A stretch of DNA of 64,000 nucleotides from Halorientalis marina (GCF_023028345.1 NZ_CP095487.1:372001-436000); one strand, 5' to 3'; positions 8,794 through 17,206 are shown, counted from the stretch's first letter. Notes: generated by a model from the sequence alone, not told the origin. Program-made: numbers and translations.

Positions 8794-9882
8794 ATGCACA
8801 GGCGCCGGTTCCTCCGCCTCGGCGTCGCCGCTGCCGCCCTGGCTGCCGGCTGTTCGACGCCCGACGACAGCACGACGACCACCGCCCGCTCCACGCGAAC
8901 GGCGACCGCGACGGCTACCGACTCGGACGCCGGGTCCGACGACGGGGGCGTCTACGTCCAGTCGTTCGTCGAGGGAATGACCACTCCCGGCCGGACGACG
9001 GCCGGCGAGTACGCGGTCGCCCTCCACGCGACCGTCCCCCACCGGTTCTGGACGGTCACCGGCGACGACCGCTCGGTCGTCCCCCGGGAAGACGCCGACA
9101 CGCTCCACCTGATGGCCGCCGTCTGGGACCCCGAAACGGGAGTCGTCCTGCCCGAGACGGGTCTCTCCGTCGAGATCACTCGGGACGGGACCCTCGTCTC
9201 CGAGGAAGTCATCTACCCCATGCTCTCCCAGCGGATGGGCGTCCACTACGGCGGGAACTTCGGCCTCGACGGCGACGGGACCTACACGACGGCGGTCTCG
9301 GTCGGTGGCACGAGCATCCGCCGCACCGGCGCGTTTCGGGGCCGCTTCGGCGACCCCGCGACCGCCGAGATCGACGTCACGCTCGACGACGCGCTCCGCC
9401 GCGAGATCGACACCCGAGAGGTGGACCAGGCCGGCGACCCCGGCGCCGTCGCGCCGATGGACACCGACTTCCCCATCGGCCGCGCGCCCACGGAATCAGA
9501 ACTCCCGGGCGACGTTCGCGGGACGGCGACCAGCGGGGACGCGAACTTCGTCGTCACGGTGCTGGAGGAGCCGCCGGCCGGCGTCGACGCCGCCGGCCCC
9601 TACCTCGCCGTCTCCGCACGCACCCCGTACAATCGGCTCGTCCTGCCGGCGATGTCGCTGTCGGCGACGGTGTCGCGGGACGGCGAGACGCGCCACGAGG
9701 GGGAACTGACGCGGACGCTCGACCCGGACCTGCACTACCACTACGGGACGGCACTGAACGGGACCGGGGTGGCGTCGGGTGACCGCCTCGAACTGACCGT
9801 CGAGACGCCGCCGCAGGTCGCCCGCCACGAGGGCTACGAGACCGCCTTCCTGACCATGCCGCCGGCGACGCTCACGCTGTAA
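8794..9882 (+). CDS. P19-like Tat lipoprotein (iron transport type), copy 1
   Basis: 362 residues. The twin-arginine motif RRRFLRLG and lipobox LAAGC (Cys20) predict Tat export and lipid anchoring; a Thr/Asp-rich linker follows. The core has the signatures LHLMAAVWDP and MGVHYGGN, reminiscent of the periplasmic iron-binding P19/Tp34 family, in which Met and His residues bind metal; haloarchaeal members carry the DUF7350 name. It is paralogous to the gene at 10910. The C-terminal 125 residues are almost identical between the two at DNA level while the N-terminal halves have diverged. First of four exported proteins in a row. Confidence 0.8.
   Translation: MHRRRFLRLGVAAAALAAGCSTPDDSTTTTARSTRTATATATDSDAGSDDGGVYVQSFVEGMTTPGRTTAGEYAVALHATVPHRFWTVTGDDRSVVPREDADTLHLMAAVWDPETGVVLPETGLSVEITRDGTLVSEEVIYPMLSQRMGVHYGGNFGLDGDGTYTTAVSVGGTSIRRTGAFRGRFGDPATAEIDVTLDDALRREIDTREVDQAGDPGAVAPMDTDFPIGRAPTESELPGDVRGTATSGDANFVVTVLEEPPAGVDAAGPYLAVSARTPYNRLVLPAMSLSATVSRDGETRHEGELTRTLDPDLHYHYGTALNGTGVASGDRLELTVETPPQVARHEGYETAFLTMPPATLTL
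9502..9626 (+). repeat. 125-base exact repeat shared by the two P19-like genes, copy 1
   Basis: Identical to 11597-11721. High identity continues to near the gene end, whereas the 5' portions of the genes differ widely. This is the pattern left by gene conversion between tandem paralogues. Confidence 0.9.
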
Positions 9883-9884
9883 CC

Positions 9885-10841
9885 ATGTCCCGACGTGTGC
9901 CACTCCTCGTTGCCCTCCTCGCGGCCGCGGCGGTCGCGTTCGCCGGCGTCGCCGTCGCCCACGGCAACCACGCGAGCGCCAGCCCGCAGGTCTCGGCCAA
10001 CGGCTCCGTCGTCGTCGACCAGGTCTTCCTCTCGGAACCCGGCTACCTCGTAGTCACGACCGACCCCGCCGAGGGCGAGGGGCGAGTCCTCGGTCACCGG
10101 CCGCTCGGCGTCGGCCCCCACAGCGGCGTCCGCGTCGGCGTCGACAGCGATTACTGGCAGTCGGTCGCGGGCAACACCACCCTCCGGATCAGGCTCTACG
10201 GCGACGACGGGGACGGCGAGTTCGACCACGAGGCCGACCCGGTCCTGGAGTGGCTCGGCCAGCCCGCGGGCGGCCCCGTCACCGTCCGGAAGGGGCCGGC
10301 CCCGGTCTATCTCGTCCCGAGCGGGAACGGGACGGTCGCCGCCGACGGGACGCTCTCGGTCGACCGCGTCGCGCTCGCCGAGCGCGGCCACGTCGTCGTC
10401 CACGACGGCACCGACGCGTCCGGGTCGTCGCTCGGCCACCGGACGCTCGACGCCGGCGAGTACGCCGACCTCGCCGTCCCGGTCGATTCTGGCGTCGGGA
10501 ACCGCTCGGCGACGGTCGCCGTCCACCGCGACGACGGGGACGGCGAGTTCGACCCCGACGCCGACCCGGTCGTCCGGGTCGGCGCCGACCCGGTCGCGAG
10601 CACGCTCTCGCTGTCGGTGACCGGCGACGACCCGATCCGGGTCAACACTCCCACGCCCACCGTCGCGGGGTCGACCGAGACGGGGACGACCGACCAGCCG
10701 CCCCGGTCCCCGACCGTGACGGCCGCAGGACCGACCGACGAGGGGATCACGACCGCGACCGGTCCCGGTGTTGGCCTCCTCGGTGCCGCCGTCGCGGCCC
10801 TCGCGGGAGCACTCCTCGTGGCCCGGCGTGCGGGGGTGTAG
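9885..10841 (+). CDS. Secreted DUF7282-type protein with PGF-CTERM-like anchor
   Basis: 318 residues. A signal peptide ends near AVAHG (about 26). Two repeated domains follow, each holding an SVxVDxVxL start, an LGHRxL motif and a DDGDGEFD Asp-rich motif, as in haloarchaeal DUF7282 domains. A Thr/Pro-rich stalk leads to a C-terminal GPGV motif, a hydrophobic stretch and ARR, which resembles a PGF-CTERM signal for archaeosortase with Val in place of Phe. It starts two bases after the stop of the first P19-like gene, so it is probably cotranscribed. Function unknown; the acidic loops may bind Ca2+. Confidence 0.82.
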   Translation: MSRRVPLLVALLAAAAVAFAGVAVAHGNHASASPQVSANGSVVVDQVFLSEPGYLVVTTDPAEGEGRVLGHRPLGVGPHSGVRVGVDSDYWQSVAGNTTLRIRLYGDDGDGEFDHEADPVLEWLGQPAGGPVTVRKGPAPVYLVPSGNGTVAADGTLSVDRVALAERGHVVVHDGTDASGSSLGHRTLDAGEYADLAVPVDSGVGNRSATVAVHRDDGDGEFDPDADPVVRVGADPVASTLSLSVTGDDPIRVNTPTPTVAGSTETGTTDQPPRSPTVTAAGPTDEGITTATGPGVGLLGAAVAALAGALLVARRAGV

Positions 10842-10909
10842 CACGGGAAGGTACCGATTCGAGGATCGAACCAGAACGCGCTTTTACGCCCGCGGCCTAC
10901 GACCACGAT

Positions 10910-11977
10910 ATGAAGCGCCGCTCCGTCCTCCGTGCCGGCCTGGCCCTCGCCGGCACCGCGGCCGCGGGCTGTCTCCAGACCGAACAGCAGTCGGTCCGCT
11001 CGCCGCCGCTCCCCGAGAACCGCCCCGACGCGGTGTACTACCCCAGCCACGTCGAGGGGATGACGATGGTCGGCACGGGGACGACCGGCGACTACCGGGT
11101 CGCCGCCATGTACAGCTACCCCCACCGGTTCTGGGAGGTGGTGGGCGCCGAGACGACGAAACACGAACTGACCGGCGAGCACGCCATGCACCTCATGGCG
11201 ACCGTCTGGGACCCCGACACGGGGCTGGTGCTACCCGAGACGGGCCTCTCCATCGAACTGAACGCGGACGGCTCGCTCGTCTCCGAGGAGGTCATCTACC
11301 CCATGCTCTCCCAGCCGATGGGCTTTCACTACGGGAGCAACGTCCAGGGGGACGGCGACGGGACCTACACCGCCGACGTGAGCGTCGGCGCCATCCCCGG
11401 CGACGGCGTCCGCACGACGGGCGACTTCCGGGGGAAGTTCACCGACCCCGGCACTGTCTCGCTCGATTTCGAGTTCTCGCAGGACCGCCTCCAGGACATC
11501 TCCTTCGAGCGCCTCGACAACGCCGGCGAGCGGGGCGCGCTCGAACCCATGGAGATGGAGATGCTCCCGAACTCCACCGCGCCCGCAGAGGCCGACCTCC
11601 CGGGCGACGTTCGCGGGACGGCGACCAGCGGGGACGCGAACTTCGTCGTCACGGTGCTGGAGGAGCCGCCGGCCGGCGTCGACGCCGCCGGCCCCTACCT
11701 CGCCGTCTCCGCACGCACCCCCTACAACCGGATGATCGTCCCCGCGATGTCGCTGTCGGCGACGGTGTCGCGGGACGGCGAGACGCGCCACGAGGGGGAA
11801 CTGACGCGGACGCTCGACCCGGACCTCTACTACCACTACGGGACGGCGCTCGACGGGACTGGGGTGGCGTCGGGTGACACCCTGGAGCTGACCGTCGGAA
11901 CGCCGCCACAGGTCGCCCGCCACGAGGGCTACGAGACCGCCTTCCTCGAGATGGACCCGATGGAGGTGACGCTGTGA
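10910..11977 (+). CDS. P19-like Tat lipoprotein (iron transport type), copy 2
   Basis: 355 residues. Tat-like KRRSVLRAG and lipobox AAAGC (Cys21) give an exported lipid-anchored protein. Core signatures MHLMATVWDP and MGFHYGSN parallel copy 1 and the P19 family of iron-binding proteins. A TATA-like CTTTTACG centred 25 bases before the ATG suggests its own leaderless transcript. Its end overlaps the DyP-like gene start by four bases (GTGA), so these two are coupled. No permease is encoded nearby, so transport itself must rely on genes elsewhere, or the pair only store or hand over metal. Confidence 0.8.
   Translation: MKRRSVLRAGLALAGTAAAGCLQTEQQSVRSPPLPENRPDAVYYPSHVEGMTMVGTGTTGDYRVAAMYSYPHRFWEVVGAETTKHELTGEHAMHLMATVWDPDTGLVLPETGLSIELNADGSLVSEEVIYPMLSQPMGFHYGSNVQGDGDGTYTADVSVGAIPGDGVRTTGDFRGKFTDPGTVSLDFEFSQDRLQDISFERLDNAGERGALEPMEMEMLPNSTAPAEADLPGDVRGTATSGDANFVVTVLEEPPAGVDAAGPYLAVSARTPYNRMIVPAMSLSATVSRDGETRHEGELTRTLDPDLYYHYGTALDGTGVASGDTLELTVGTPPQVARHEGYETAFLEMDPMEVTL
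11597..11721 (+). repeat. 125-base exact repeat shared by the two P19-like genes, copy 2
   Basis: Exact copy of 9502-9626, offset 2095 bases, inside the C-terminal coding half. Confidence 0.9.
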
Positions 11978-13260
11978 TCGACCCGGACCTGCCTCGCCGG
12001 GCGTTCCTGAAGGCCGCCGTCGCCACGGGCGGCGCGGGCGCGCTGTCGGCCTGTCTCGGCCGCGCGCCGCGGGCCGGGAACCCCGTCCCGACCGGGCCGG
12101 ACGACCTCTCGACGCTCCCGGACCGCCAGCACGCCTGGAACGAGCGCGTGCGCACGGACGAACACGGCAACACCGAACTCCCGCGCCACCAGGTCCTCCT
12201 CTATCTGACTCTGGACGGGCAGGGTCCGCCCGGCGAGGATCAGCGCGAGACCGTCGCGGGCGCCCTGCGGACGCTCGACCGCGCCTACGAGCGAAACAAC
12301 GAGGGCCTGCTCCACTCCATCGCGTACTCGCCGGCCTACTTCGAGCGGTACGACACGCGACTCCCCGCCGACATCGACCTGCCGGGGCCGCGTGCGCTCT
12401 CCTCGTTCGAGGAGCCGACGCTCGACACGCAGGACGCCCTGCTCCACCTCGCGAGCGACCGCGCGGACGTGGTACTCGAAGCGGAGGAGGCCGTCACTGG
12501 CGAGCGGAGCGAGGCAAACGGCGTCGCGGTCGAGGCGACGCTGACGGACGCGATGACCGTCGACTCCCGCCGGACGGGCTTCGTCGGGGCCGGGATGCCC
12601 GCGGACCGTCAGGACGTGGCGGGCATCCCGGACTCGAACCCGGTGCCCGAGGCGTCGCCGCTGTTCATGGGGTTCAAAGCGGGCTTCCGCGGGAACCAGG
12701 CGACCGAAGAGTACGTGACCCTCGACTCGGGGCCGTTCGCCGGCGGGACGACGAAACACGTCTCGAACATCCGCCAGCGACTGCGCGACTGGTACGACGA
12801 GCAGACCTTCGAGCAGCGCGTGATGGAGATGTTCAGCCCCGGCCACGCCGAGGCGGATCTCGTCGACGGCATCGGCGCGAACCTCGGTGCCGACAGCGGA
12901 ATCGAGGAGTTCCTCGACGATCTCACCGACCACGCGAGCGAGTTCGGGCGCGTCGGCCACGCACAGAAGGCCGCCCGCGCCAACCGTGACGACGCGGGGA
13001 ACGTCCGCCTCCTCCGCCGCCATTTCGAGTCGACCGACGACGACATCGCCAGTCTCCACTTCCCGTCGCTCCAGCGGGGCATCACCGCCTTCGAGGAGGT
13101 CCGGCGGGCCATGAACGGGCAGGACCTCACCGACAACCCCGCCATCCGCCAGCGGGTCAACAACGGCATCCTGGAGTACATCTTCACGGAACACCGCGGG
13201 AACTTCCTCGTGCCGCCCCGCCGCCACCGCGCGCTCCCGACCCCTCGACCGACCGCGTGA
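11974..13260 (+). CDS. DyP/EfeB-like Tat lipoprotein lacking the distal Asp
   Basis: 428 residues starting with GTG that overlaps the P19-like stop. The Tat motif PRRAFLKAA and lipobox LSAC (Cys27) predict export. The fold signatures match dye-decolourising peroxidases of the EfeB group: a FAGGTTKHVSNIRQRLRDW segment and a proximal-heme region with H329 followed by a conserved ANRDD and LLRRHF. In the GxxDG motif, however, the catalytic Asp is Ala236 (GFKAG). Pairing with P19-like proteins mirrors bacterial iron systems where EfeB acts with a periplasmic metal carrier. It could bind heme without normal peroxidase chemistry. Confidence 0.72.
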   Translation: MIDPDLPRRAFLKAAVATGGAGALSACLGRAPRAGNPVPTGPDDLSTLPDRQHAWNERVRTDEHGNTELPRHQVLLYLTLDGQGPPGEDQRETVAGALRTLDRAYERNNEGLLHSIAYSPAYFERYDTRLPADIDLPGPRALSSFEEPTLDTQDALLHLASDRADVVLEAEEAVTGERSEANGVAVEATLTDAMTVDSRRTGFVGAGMPADRQDVAGIPDSNPVPEASPLFMGFKAGFRGNQATEEYVTLDSGPFAGGTTKHVSNIRQRLRDWYDEQTFEQRVMEMFSPGHAEADLVDGIGANLGADSGIEEFLDDLTDHASEFGRVGHAQKAARANRDDAGNVRLLRRHFESTDDDIASLHFPSLQRGITAFEEVRRAMNGQDLTDNPAIRQRVNNGILEYIFTEHRGNFLVPPRRHRALPTPRPTA

Positions 13261-13335
13261 CGTCGAGCGCGTCGTGTGCTGTGGTACCGTCTCTGCCGCG
13301 CCGTTTAGGTGGCTCCAGCCCCTACATCGGTTACA

Positions 13336-13590
13336 ATGCGGAAGGACGAACTCCTGTATCTCCACCAGTTGCTCGCGACGGTCAAACGGGACCTCGAAGA
13401 GCGGGGTGGAGTCTCGCCGGCGGACGTGGACGCGTACGAGTCGGTGACGGTGTCGCCGGTCGCCGCGTACGCACAGAAAGGTGATCACGAGGCGGCGGTG
13501 ATGGCACTCGCTAGGGACCTGACGACGGCCGTCGGTCCCGAGGCCGACGAGGACGGCAGCGACGAGCAGCCACAGCCGGTGTCTCCCTGA
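13336..13590 (+). CDS. UPF0058 family protein
   Basis: 84 residues beginning MRKDELLYLHQLL, the characteristic opening of the archaeal UPF0058 family (helical, His-containing). The C-terminal tail is acidic. A TATA-like CGTTTAG lies about 30 bases upstream. Function of the family is not established. Confidence 0.85.
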   Translation: MRKDELLYLHQLLATVKRDLEERGGVSPADVDAYESVTVSPVAAYAQKGDHEAAVMALARDLTTAVGPEADEDGSDEQPQPVSP

Positions 13591-13666
13591 GAGCCGTTCT
13601 CTCCGTCGGCCGCACGGTCGAAGCCGAAAGGTAACGATTAAAACCTGCGCTACCATCGCTCCGAGT

Positions 13667-14560
13667 ATGCAACGACGAGCCGCGGCGATTTACTTCGTCT
13701 TCTTCCTCGTCATCGGTGTCGGGGCGTACACCTACATCGGGATGGTGCAGGCGCCCCACGTGTCCATCGACGCGCCGATCGAGGGCGGGGCGAACAGTTC
13801 CTTCACTGTGGACGGACAGGAGTACACGATCTCCACCATCGAAGAGGAGTCCGGTGGCGGCGGCGGTCACGGCGGCGGTGGCGGCGCATCCATCGTCGGT
13901 GAACTGACCTGGACCAACGAGTCGGCTCGCTCGACCGCCGACATCGAGAACGGCTCGAACGTCTCCTATCAGGACCGTACCTGGCAGGTCGGCATCGAGA
14001 ACGCGAGCGAAATCACCGAGTTCACGCTCCACGAGCAGGTCAACGCCACGCGGGTCCTCCTGAACGACCCCGCGGTCGAAAACGAGACGGCCAACTACCA
14101 GGGCGAGCAGTGGGTCGTCTGGGCCGAAAACGAGACGCTCCGCGAACCGCTGGCCGACTACCTCCCCGAGCCCGAAACCGAGACCATCGCACTCGGCGAC
14201 ACGTTCCCGTACGAGGGCAACGAGGACGCCGAAGTCGTCTCGATCACGGCCTCCGCGGCGACCGTCGCCTGGACCGAGGCTTCCGACAACACCGCCGAAC
14301 TCTCCGAGGGCGGCAACGTGACCATCCAGGGCCAGACCTACTTCGTCCACTTCCCGGACAACAGCACCGCCCAGCTCGCGCCGGTCTACGCCTCCGGGCA
14401 GGAGACCGAGCGCTCCGACGCGTTCGCCAGCTACCGCAACACCCTCGACCGCCAGGACTACTTCAGCGAGCGGAAAAACGGCCTCTGGGGCATCACGCTC
14501 ATCAGCCTGACCGCCGCCGTGATCCTGCTCGGCGCCGCCTACATGCCGGTCAAGGACTGA
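13667..14560 (+). CDS. Double-anchored extracellular hypothetical protein
   Basis: 297 residues with one membrane helix at each end (about 8-27 and 272-292) and a large acidic extracellular part with many N-x-S/T sequons. A Gly-rich segment with a single His lies near residues 62-74. Three similar beta-type segments (for example VSYQDRTWQVG, ANYQGEQWVVW and VTIQGQTYFVH) suggest a repeated small domain. A TATA-like box centred 27 bases before the ATG supports the start. A T5 run at about 14585-14589 may end transcription. Family not recognised. Confidence 0.75.
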   Translation: MQRRAAAIYFVFFLVIGVGAYTYIGMVQAPHVSIDAPIEGGANSSFTVDGQEYTISTIEEESGGGGGHGGGGGASIVGELTWTNESARSTADIENGSNVSYQDRTWQVGIENASEITEFTLHEQVNATRVLLNDPAVENETANYQGEQWVVWAENETLREPLADYLPEPETETIALGDTFPYEGNEDAEVVSITASAATVAWTEASDNTAELSEGGNVTIQGQTYFVHFPDNSTAQLAPVYASGQETERSDAFASYRNTLDRQDYFSERKNGLWGITLISLTAAVILLGAAYMPVKD

Positions 14561-14688
14561 GAACCCCACAGAGCAGTCGCCCGTCTTTTTCGTGCTGTCA
14601 TTCGCCGTTCTGTACCGTCACCGCGTCCAGTCGCTGGTCTCGTCCGTCGCTGGCGGGGGACTCCGGGACGGCCCGAATCGGCTCGGAC

Positions 14689-14901
14689 TCAGAAGGGAAG
14701 TTCGTCGTCGCGGCTGAGCAGGACCAGCAGGACGCCGATCCCGATGGCGACCAGCGCGCCGAGTATCTGTACGCCCGCCACGCCCACGTTCGACACCCGT
14801 GCCCAGGGCTGACCGACGACCGTCCCCAGGCCGACCAGCACCAGGAAGACACCGACGACGAGACCGAGTAGCTCCCGTCGATCCGATATGTCCATGTTCA
14901 T
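14689..14901 (-). CDS. Small two-helix membrane protein
   Basis: 70 residues: a short acidic and basic head, then two hydrophobic helices (about 13-30 and 42-62) and a charged tail. A TATA-like GTTTTACT on the minus strand about 27 bases before the ATG supports expression. Hypothetical; no family recognised. Confidence 0.62.
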   Translation of the reverse strand: MNMDISDRRELLGLVVGVFLVLVGLGTVVGQPWARVSNVGVAGVQILGALVAIGIGVLLVLLSRDDELPF

Positions 14902-14949
14902 ACTGCACGCCTCTCGATTCTCGATAGTAAAACGACCGGTTCGAACTGA

Positions 14950-15171
14950 TTACGGCCCCACCGCCACGACGAGGCCGAACACGACCGTCAGCACGCCCGC
15001 GATTCGCGTGAGCCGGACGTTCCACGTCGTCGGCTCGATGGTCACCCAACTCCGCCGGCTCCCGATCGCGTCCAACCGCTCCCCCAGCCGGGCGGCGTTG
15101 TACGGCGCTAACGTCGGGTACAACCCGAGCGCCGCGACCACGAGCCCGACGAGGATGCGCCCGATCTCCAC
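14950..15171 (-). CDS. Small membrane protein
   Basis: 73 residues from a GTG at 15171, with two hydrophobic segments separated by a polar loop (APYNAARLGERLDAIGSRRSW). A longer frame runs upstream to 15291, but there it reads low-quality sequence continuing into the tRNA-derived repeats, so the inner GTG is preferred; a TATA-like GATTCATT lies about 28 bases before it. The start is uncertain. Function unknown. Confidence 0.55.
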   Translation of the reverse strand: MEIGRILVGLVVAALGLYPTLAPYNAARLGERLDAIGSRRSWVTIEPTTWNVRLTRIAGVLTVVFGLVVAVGP

Positions 15172-15240
15172 AGTGGTTCTGATAACTCCGTCCGAATGAA
15201 TCTTGGGCCCTCCCCGTCGCTCGGTACGCTTCACGGAAAC

Positions 15241-15327
15241 GGGCCGAGAGGGAATTGAACCGAGTGGAGACGGACCGCTCGCTTCGCTCACGGTTGCGCC
15301 TCCCCGGGTTCAATCCCTTCCTGCCGG
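15241..15327 (-). repeat. tRNA-Lys 3'-end remnant with inverted partner, unit 1
   Basis: Positions 15241-15260 match the acceptor/T-arm end of the tRNA-Lys at 15491 with one change in the first 20 bases (GGGCCGAGAGG for GGGCCGGGAGG). An inverted copy of the same segment lies at 15306-15327, so the unit could fold as a hairpin. No anticodon arm is present. Confidence 0.7.
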
Positions 15328-15366
15328 TTCACTCACCGACTCGCGTTGCTCGTCGGTTCACTGTAC

Positions 15367-15451
15367 GGGCCGGGAGGGAATTGAACCCCGGTCGCTCCCG
15401 TTCACTCACTCCGTTCGTTCACCTCCCGCTCCCCGCTTCAATTCCCTCCGG
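15367..15451 (-). repeat. tRNA-Lys 3'-end remnant with inverted partner, unit 2
   Basis: Positions 15367-15389 are identical to the last 23 bases of the tRNA-Lys gene, in the same orientation. An inverted copy lies at 15432-15451. The starts of unit 1, unit 2 and the tRNA are 126 and 124 bases apart. Apart from these two units, the 318 bases between the small membrane gene and the tRNA hold nothing recognisable. Confidence 0.75.
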
Positions 15452-15489
15452 CGACGCTTTTCGCCGCTCACTGTCGTTCGCAGGAAAAG

Positions 15490-15563
<74 letters not shown>

Positions 15564-15597
15564 ACGGGGAAATCTCCGGGAGTCGGGAGGTAAACAG

Positions 15598-16278
15598 TTA
15601 CGATCCGTGACGCTCGTCGAGGTGGTCGTCGAGGGCTTCGGCGACGAGTTCGCCGGGCGCGACCCCCTCCAGCGTGGCCTGTCGTCGGAGCCGACAGTAG
15701 ACGCCGCGAGGGAGACCGAGCGTGAGCTCGCCCAGCGCGATGCCCTCCGCGGCGAGCGCGTCGGCGACGTCGGTGTCGTCGTTGATCGCGCTGGCGACCG
15801 TGCGGACGGTCCGGACGGTCATGTCGTGATCGAGAGCGGCGAAGGCGAGCAGCAGGCGCGCCTCGCCGCCGACGCGGGCGATGTGCTTTGCGGCGGTGGG
15901 GGCAATCGCGCCCATGGCGACGTGGCGCCGGATCGCCCGCGGGAGGTCGTGGACTCGTGACCATTTCCGGATGAACGCGACCGTGGCCTCCCCGCCGGCG
16001 CGCTCGGCGGCGGCCTTGTACGACCCCTCGCCGCGGACCAGCGCCGCACAGGCCGCGGCCCCGCGGAGCATGTAGACGTTGTCCTCTGCGCCGGCTGTGT
16101 TCTCCGAGAAGCGTCTGACCGTCTCCGCCGCACGCTCCAGGCTCTCCGGGTCGTCGGGATCGAACGACACCGCACGCTCGGCGTGGTCCCCAGTGAGGGA
16201 TGGATCGCCGCGGATGACCGGTCGCCCCACCGGCGACTCCCGGTCGGTCGGTGGCGACCGCTCTGACTCGTCGGTCAT
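15598..16278 (-). CDS. DUF7119-like protein, predicted nucleic-acid binding
   Basis: 226 residues, soluble, with no membrane segment. The N-terminal 40 residues are disordered and acidic; the rest is helical with Arg-rich stretches (for example PRAIRRHVAMG and YCRLRRQATLEG). The pattern fits the haloarchaeal DUF7119 family. A TATA-like box (CCTTTTAG on the minus strand) lies 28 bases before the ATG. It sits directly upstream of tRNA-Lys on the same strand. Regulatory or DNA-binding function is only a guess from composition. Confidence 0.72.
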   Translation of the reverse strand: MTDESERSPPTDRESPVGRPVIRGDPSLTGDHAERAVSFDPDDPESLERAAETVRRFSENTAGAEDNVYMLRGAAACAALVRGEGSYKAAAERAGGEATVAFIRKWSRVHDLPRAIRRHVAMGAIAPTAAKHIARVGGEARLLLAFAALDHDMTVRTVRTVASAINDDTDVADALAAEGIALGELTLGLPRGVYCRLRRQATLEGVAPGELVAEALDDHLDERHGS

Positions 16279-16329
16279 CAGTACCTGATAGGAAGTGACT
16301 CCCTAAAAGGCTCTCCGTCCGTGGGGCCC

Positions 16330-16485
16330 TCAGTCGTCGGCAGCGTCCTCGCGCCGCTCCGACATGTGCTCCCACACCTCGGCACAGCCACACCCGTCTT
16401 CCATGTCGTCGAGGTGGTCCGTCGAAACGTCCTGTTCGTCGTCGCGCTGCGCGTCGGTCTCCTGTTTGTGTTCTTGCTCTGTCAT
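16330..16485 (-). CDS. Small Cys-containing acidic protein
   Basis: 51 residues, highly charged, with a CGC pair (GCGCAEVWEHM) and a His nearby that could bind a metal. It overlaps the preceding 33-residue frame through ATGA, so the two are probably coupled. No family recognised. The short length and good acidic codon pattern support it moderately. Confidence 0.6.
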   Translation of the reverse strand: MTEQEHKQETDAQRDDEQDVSTDHLDDMEDGCGCAEVWEHMSERREDAADD

Positions 16486-16583
16486 CGATTGCTCGACTCC
16501 TGGTCGAGTTCGTACAGCTCCGGCGCGGCGTCTGCCGGGGCGTGCTGACGCGCGCCCGCCGTCACACCGTCGCTGTGTCTCAT
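16482..16583 (-). CDS. 33-residue small protein, first gene of a mini-operon
   Basis: A short frame (34 codons) that begins MRHSDGVTAGARQH and ends ELDQESSNR. A TATA-like CCTTATAC is centred 28 bases before its ATG, exactly where a haloarchaeal leaderless promoter would be, and its stop overlaps the ATG of the next small gene. These two facts support translation; no homologue is recognised. Confidence 0.5.
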   Translation of the reverse strand: MRHSDGVTAGARQHAPADAAPELYELDQESSNR

Positions 16584-16607
16584 CACTCCCTCGTAAGAGT
16601 CCACCCC

Positions 16608-16615
16608 GTATAAGG
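16608..16615 (-). promoter_or_regulatory. TATA-like box for the small-protein mini-operon
   Basis: Minus-strand CCTTATAC, centred 28 bases upstream of the ATG at 16583. Confidence 0.5.
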
Positions 16616-16810
16616 CCACGTCCCCCCGTAAACCATACCCGTACTCCCGCGTACCGGCAACACATGCCCCCTATCTCTGACGGACCTGTTCGTCTCCGGG
16701 AGTGTGCTGTACGCGCCTTGAACCGACGTTCCGTGGCCGTCTCCGGTCGGCACCGGCGAGTTTTGTCCGGGACGAACGACTCAGGTGTCGGGGCCCCATA
16801 GCTCGCTCGA

Positions 16811-17152
16811 ATGCCCACTGACGTGCACCAGCTCGACGACGGCGCCTGGATCAGCGTCAACGACTCCCGGGAAGTCAACGTCAGTGACCTCTGGCTGCTC
16901 GCCCGGCACGACTTCTGTGCCTGCGAGATGGCCGACCTCCTGGTCGAGGGTGTCGTCGAAGTGGGCGTCGACCACCCCGACATCGAGGCCCGCTTCGCCG
17001 GCCAGTGTATCCAGTGTGGGACGAGCGGCGTCACCGACTGGCTCGCCGTCGGCCGCGTCATCGACCCCGAGACGGGCGAGTTCTACGGTGTCGTCCCCGA
17101 GAGCGTCCACGTACCGCGGAAACGGACCCGGCTCGCCTCGCCCGGAGAGTAG
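16811..17152 (+). CDS. Hypothetical protein with CxC and CxxC motifs
   Basis: 113 residues, soluble. Two Cys pairs (FCACEM at about 36-38 and CIQCG at about 66-69) separated by about 28 residues suggest a metal site. The rest is acidic with a basic C terminus. It lies 83 bases upstream of the siroheme reductase on the same strand, but that gene has its own TATA-like box, so a shared operon is not certain. No family recognised. Confidence 0.7.
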   Translation: MPTDVHQLDDGAWISVNDSREVNVSDLWLLARHDFCACEMADLLVEGVVEVGVDHPDIEARFAGQCIQCGTSGVTDWLAVGRVIDPETGEFYGVVPESVHVPRKRTRLASPGE

Positions 17153-17206
17153 GCAACAATCTCTGGTATCCCGAAGAGGTGGGGAGGTTTGTCGGGGTAC
17201 GTGTGC

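Noticed and set aside
15241-15451. Two additional tRNA genes
   Set aside because: Only the acceptor/T-arm end is present; no anticodon or D arm can be folded.
16663-16801. Possible 45-codon ORF before the CxC/CxxC gene
   Set aside because: No promoter at the right distance, Arg-rich composition, no conserved pattern.
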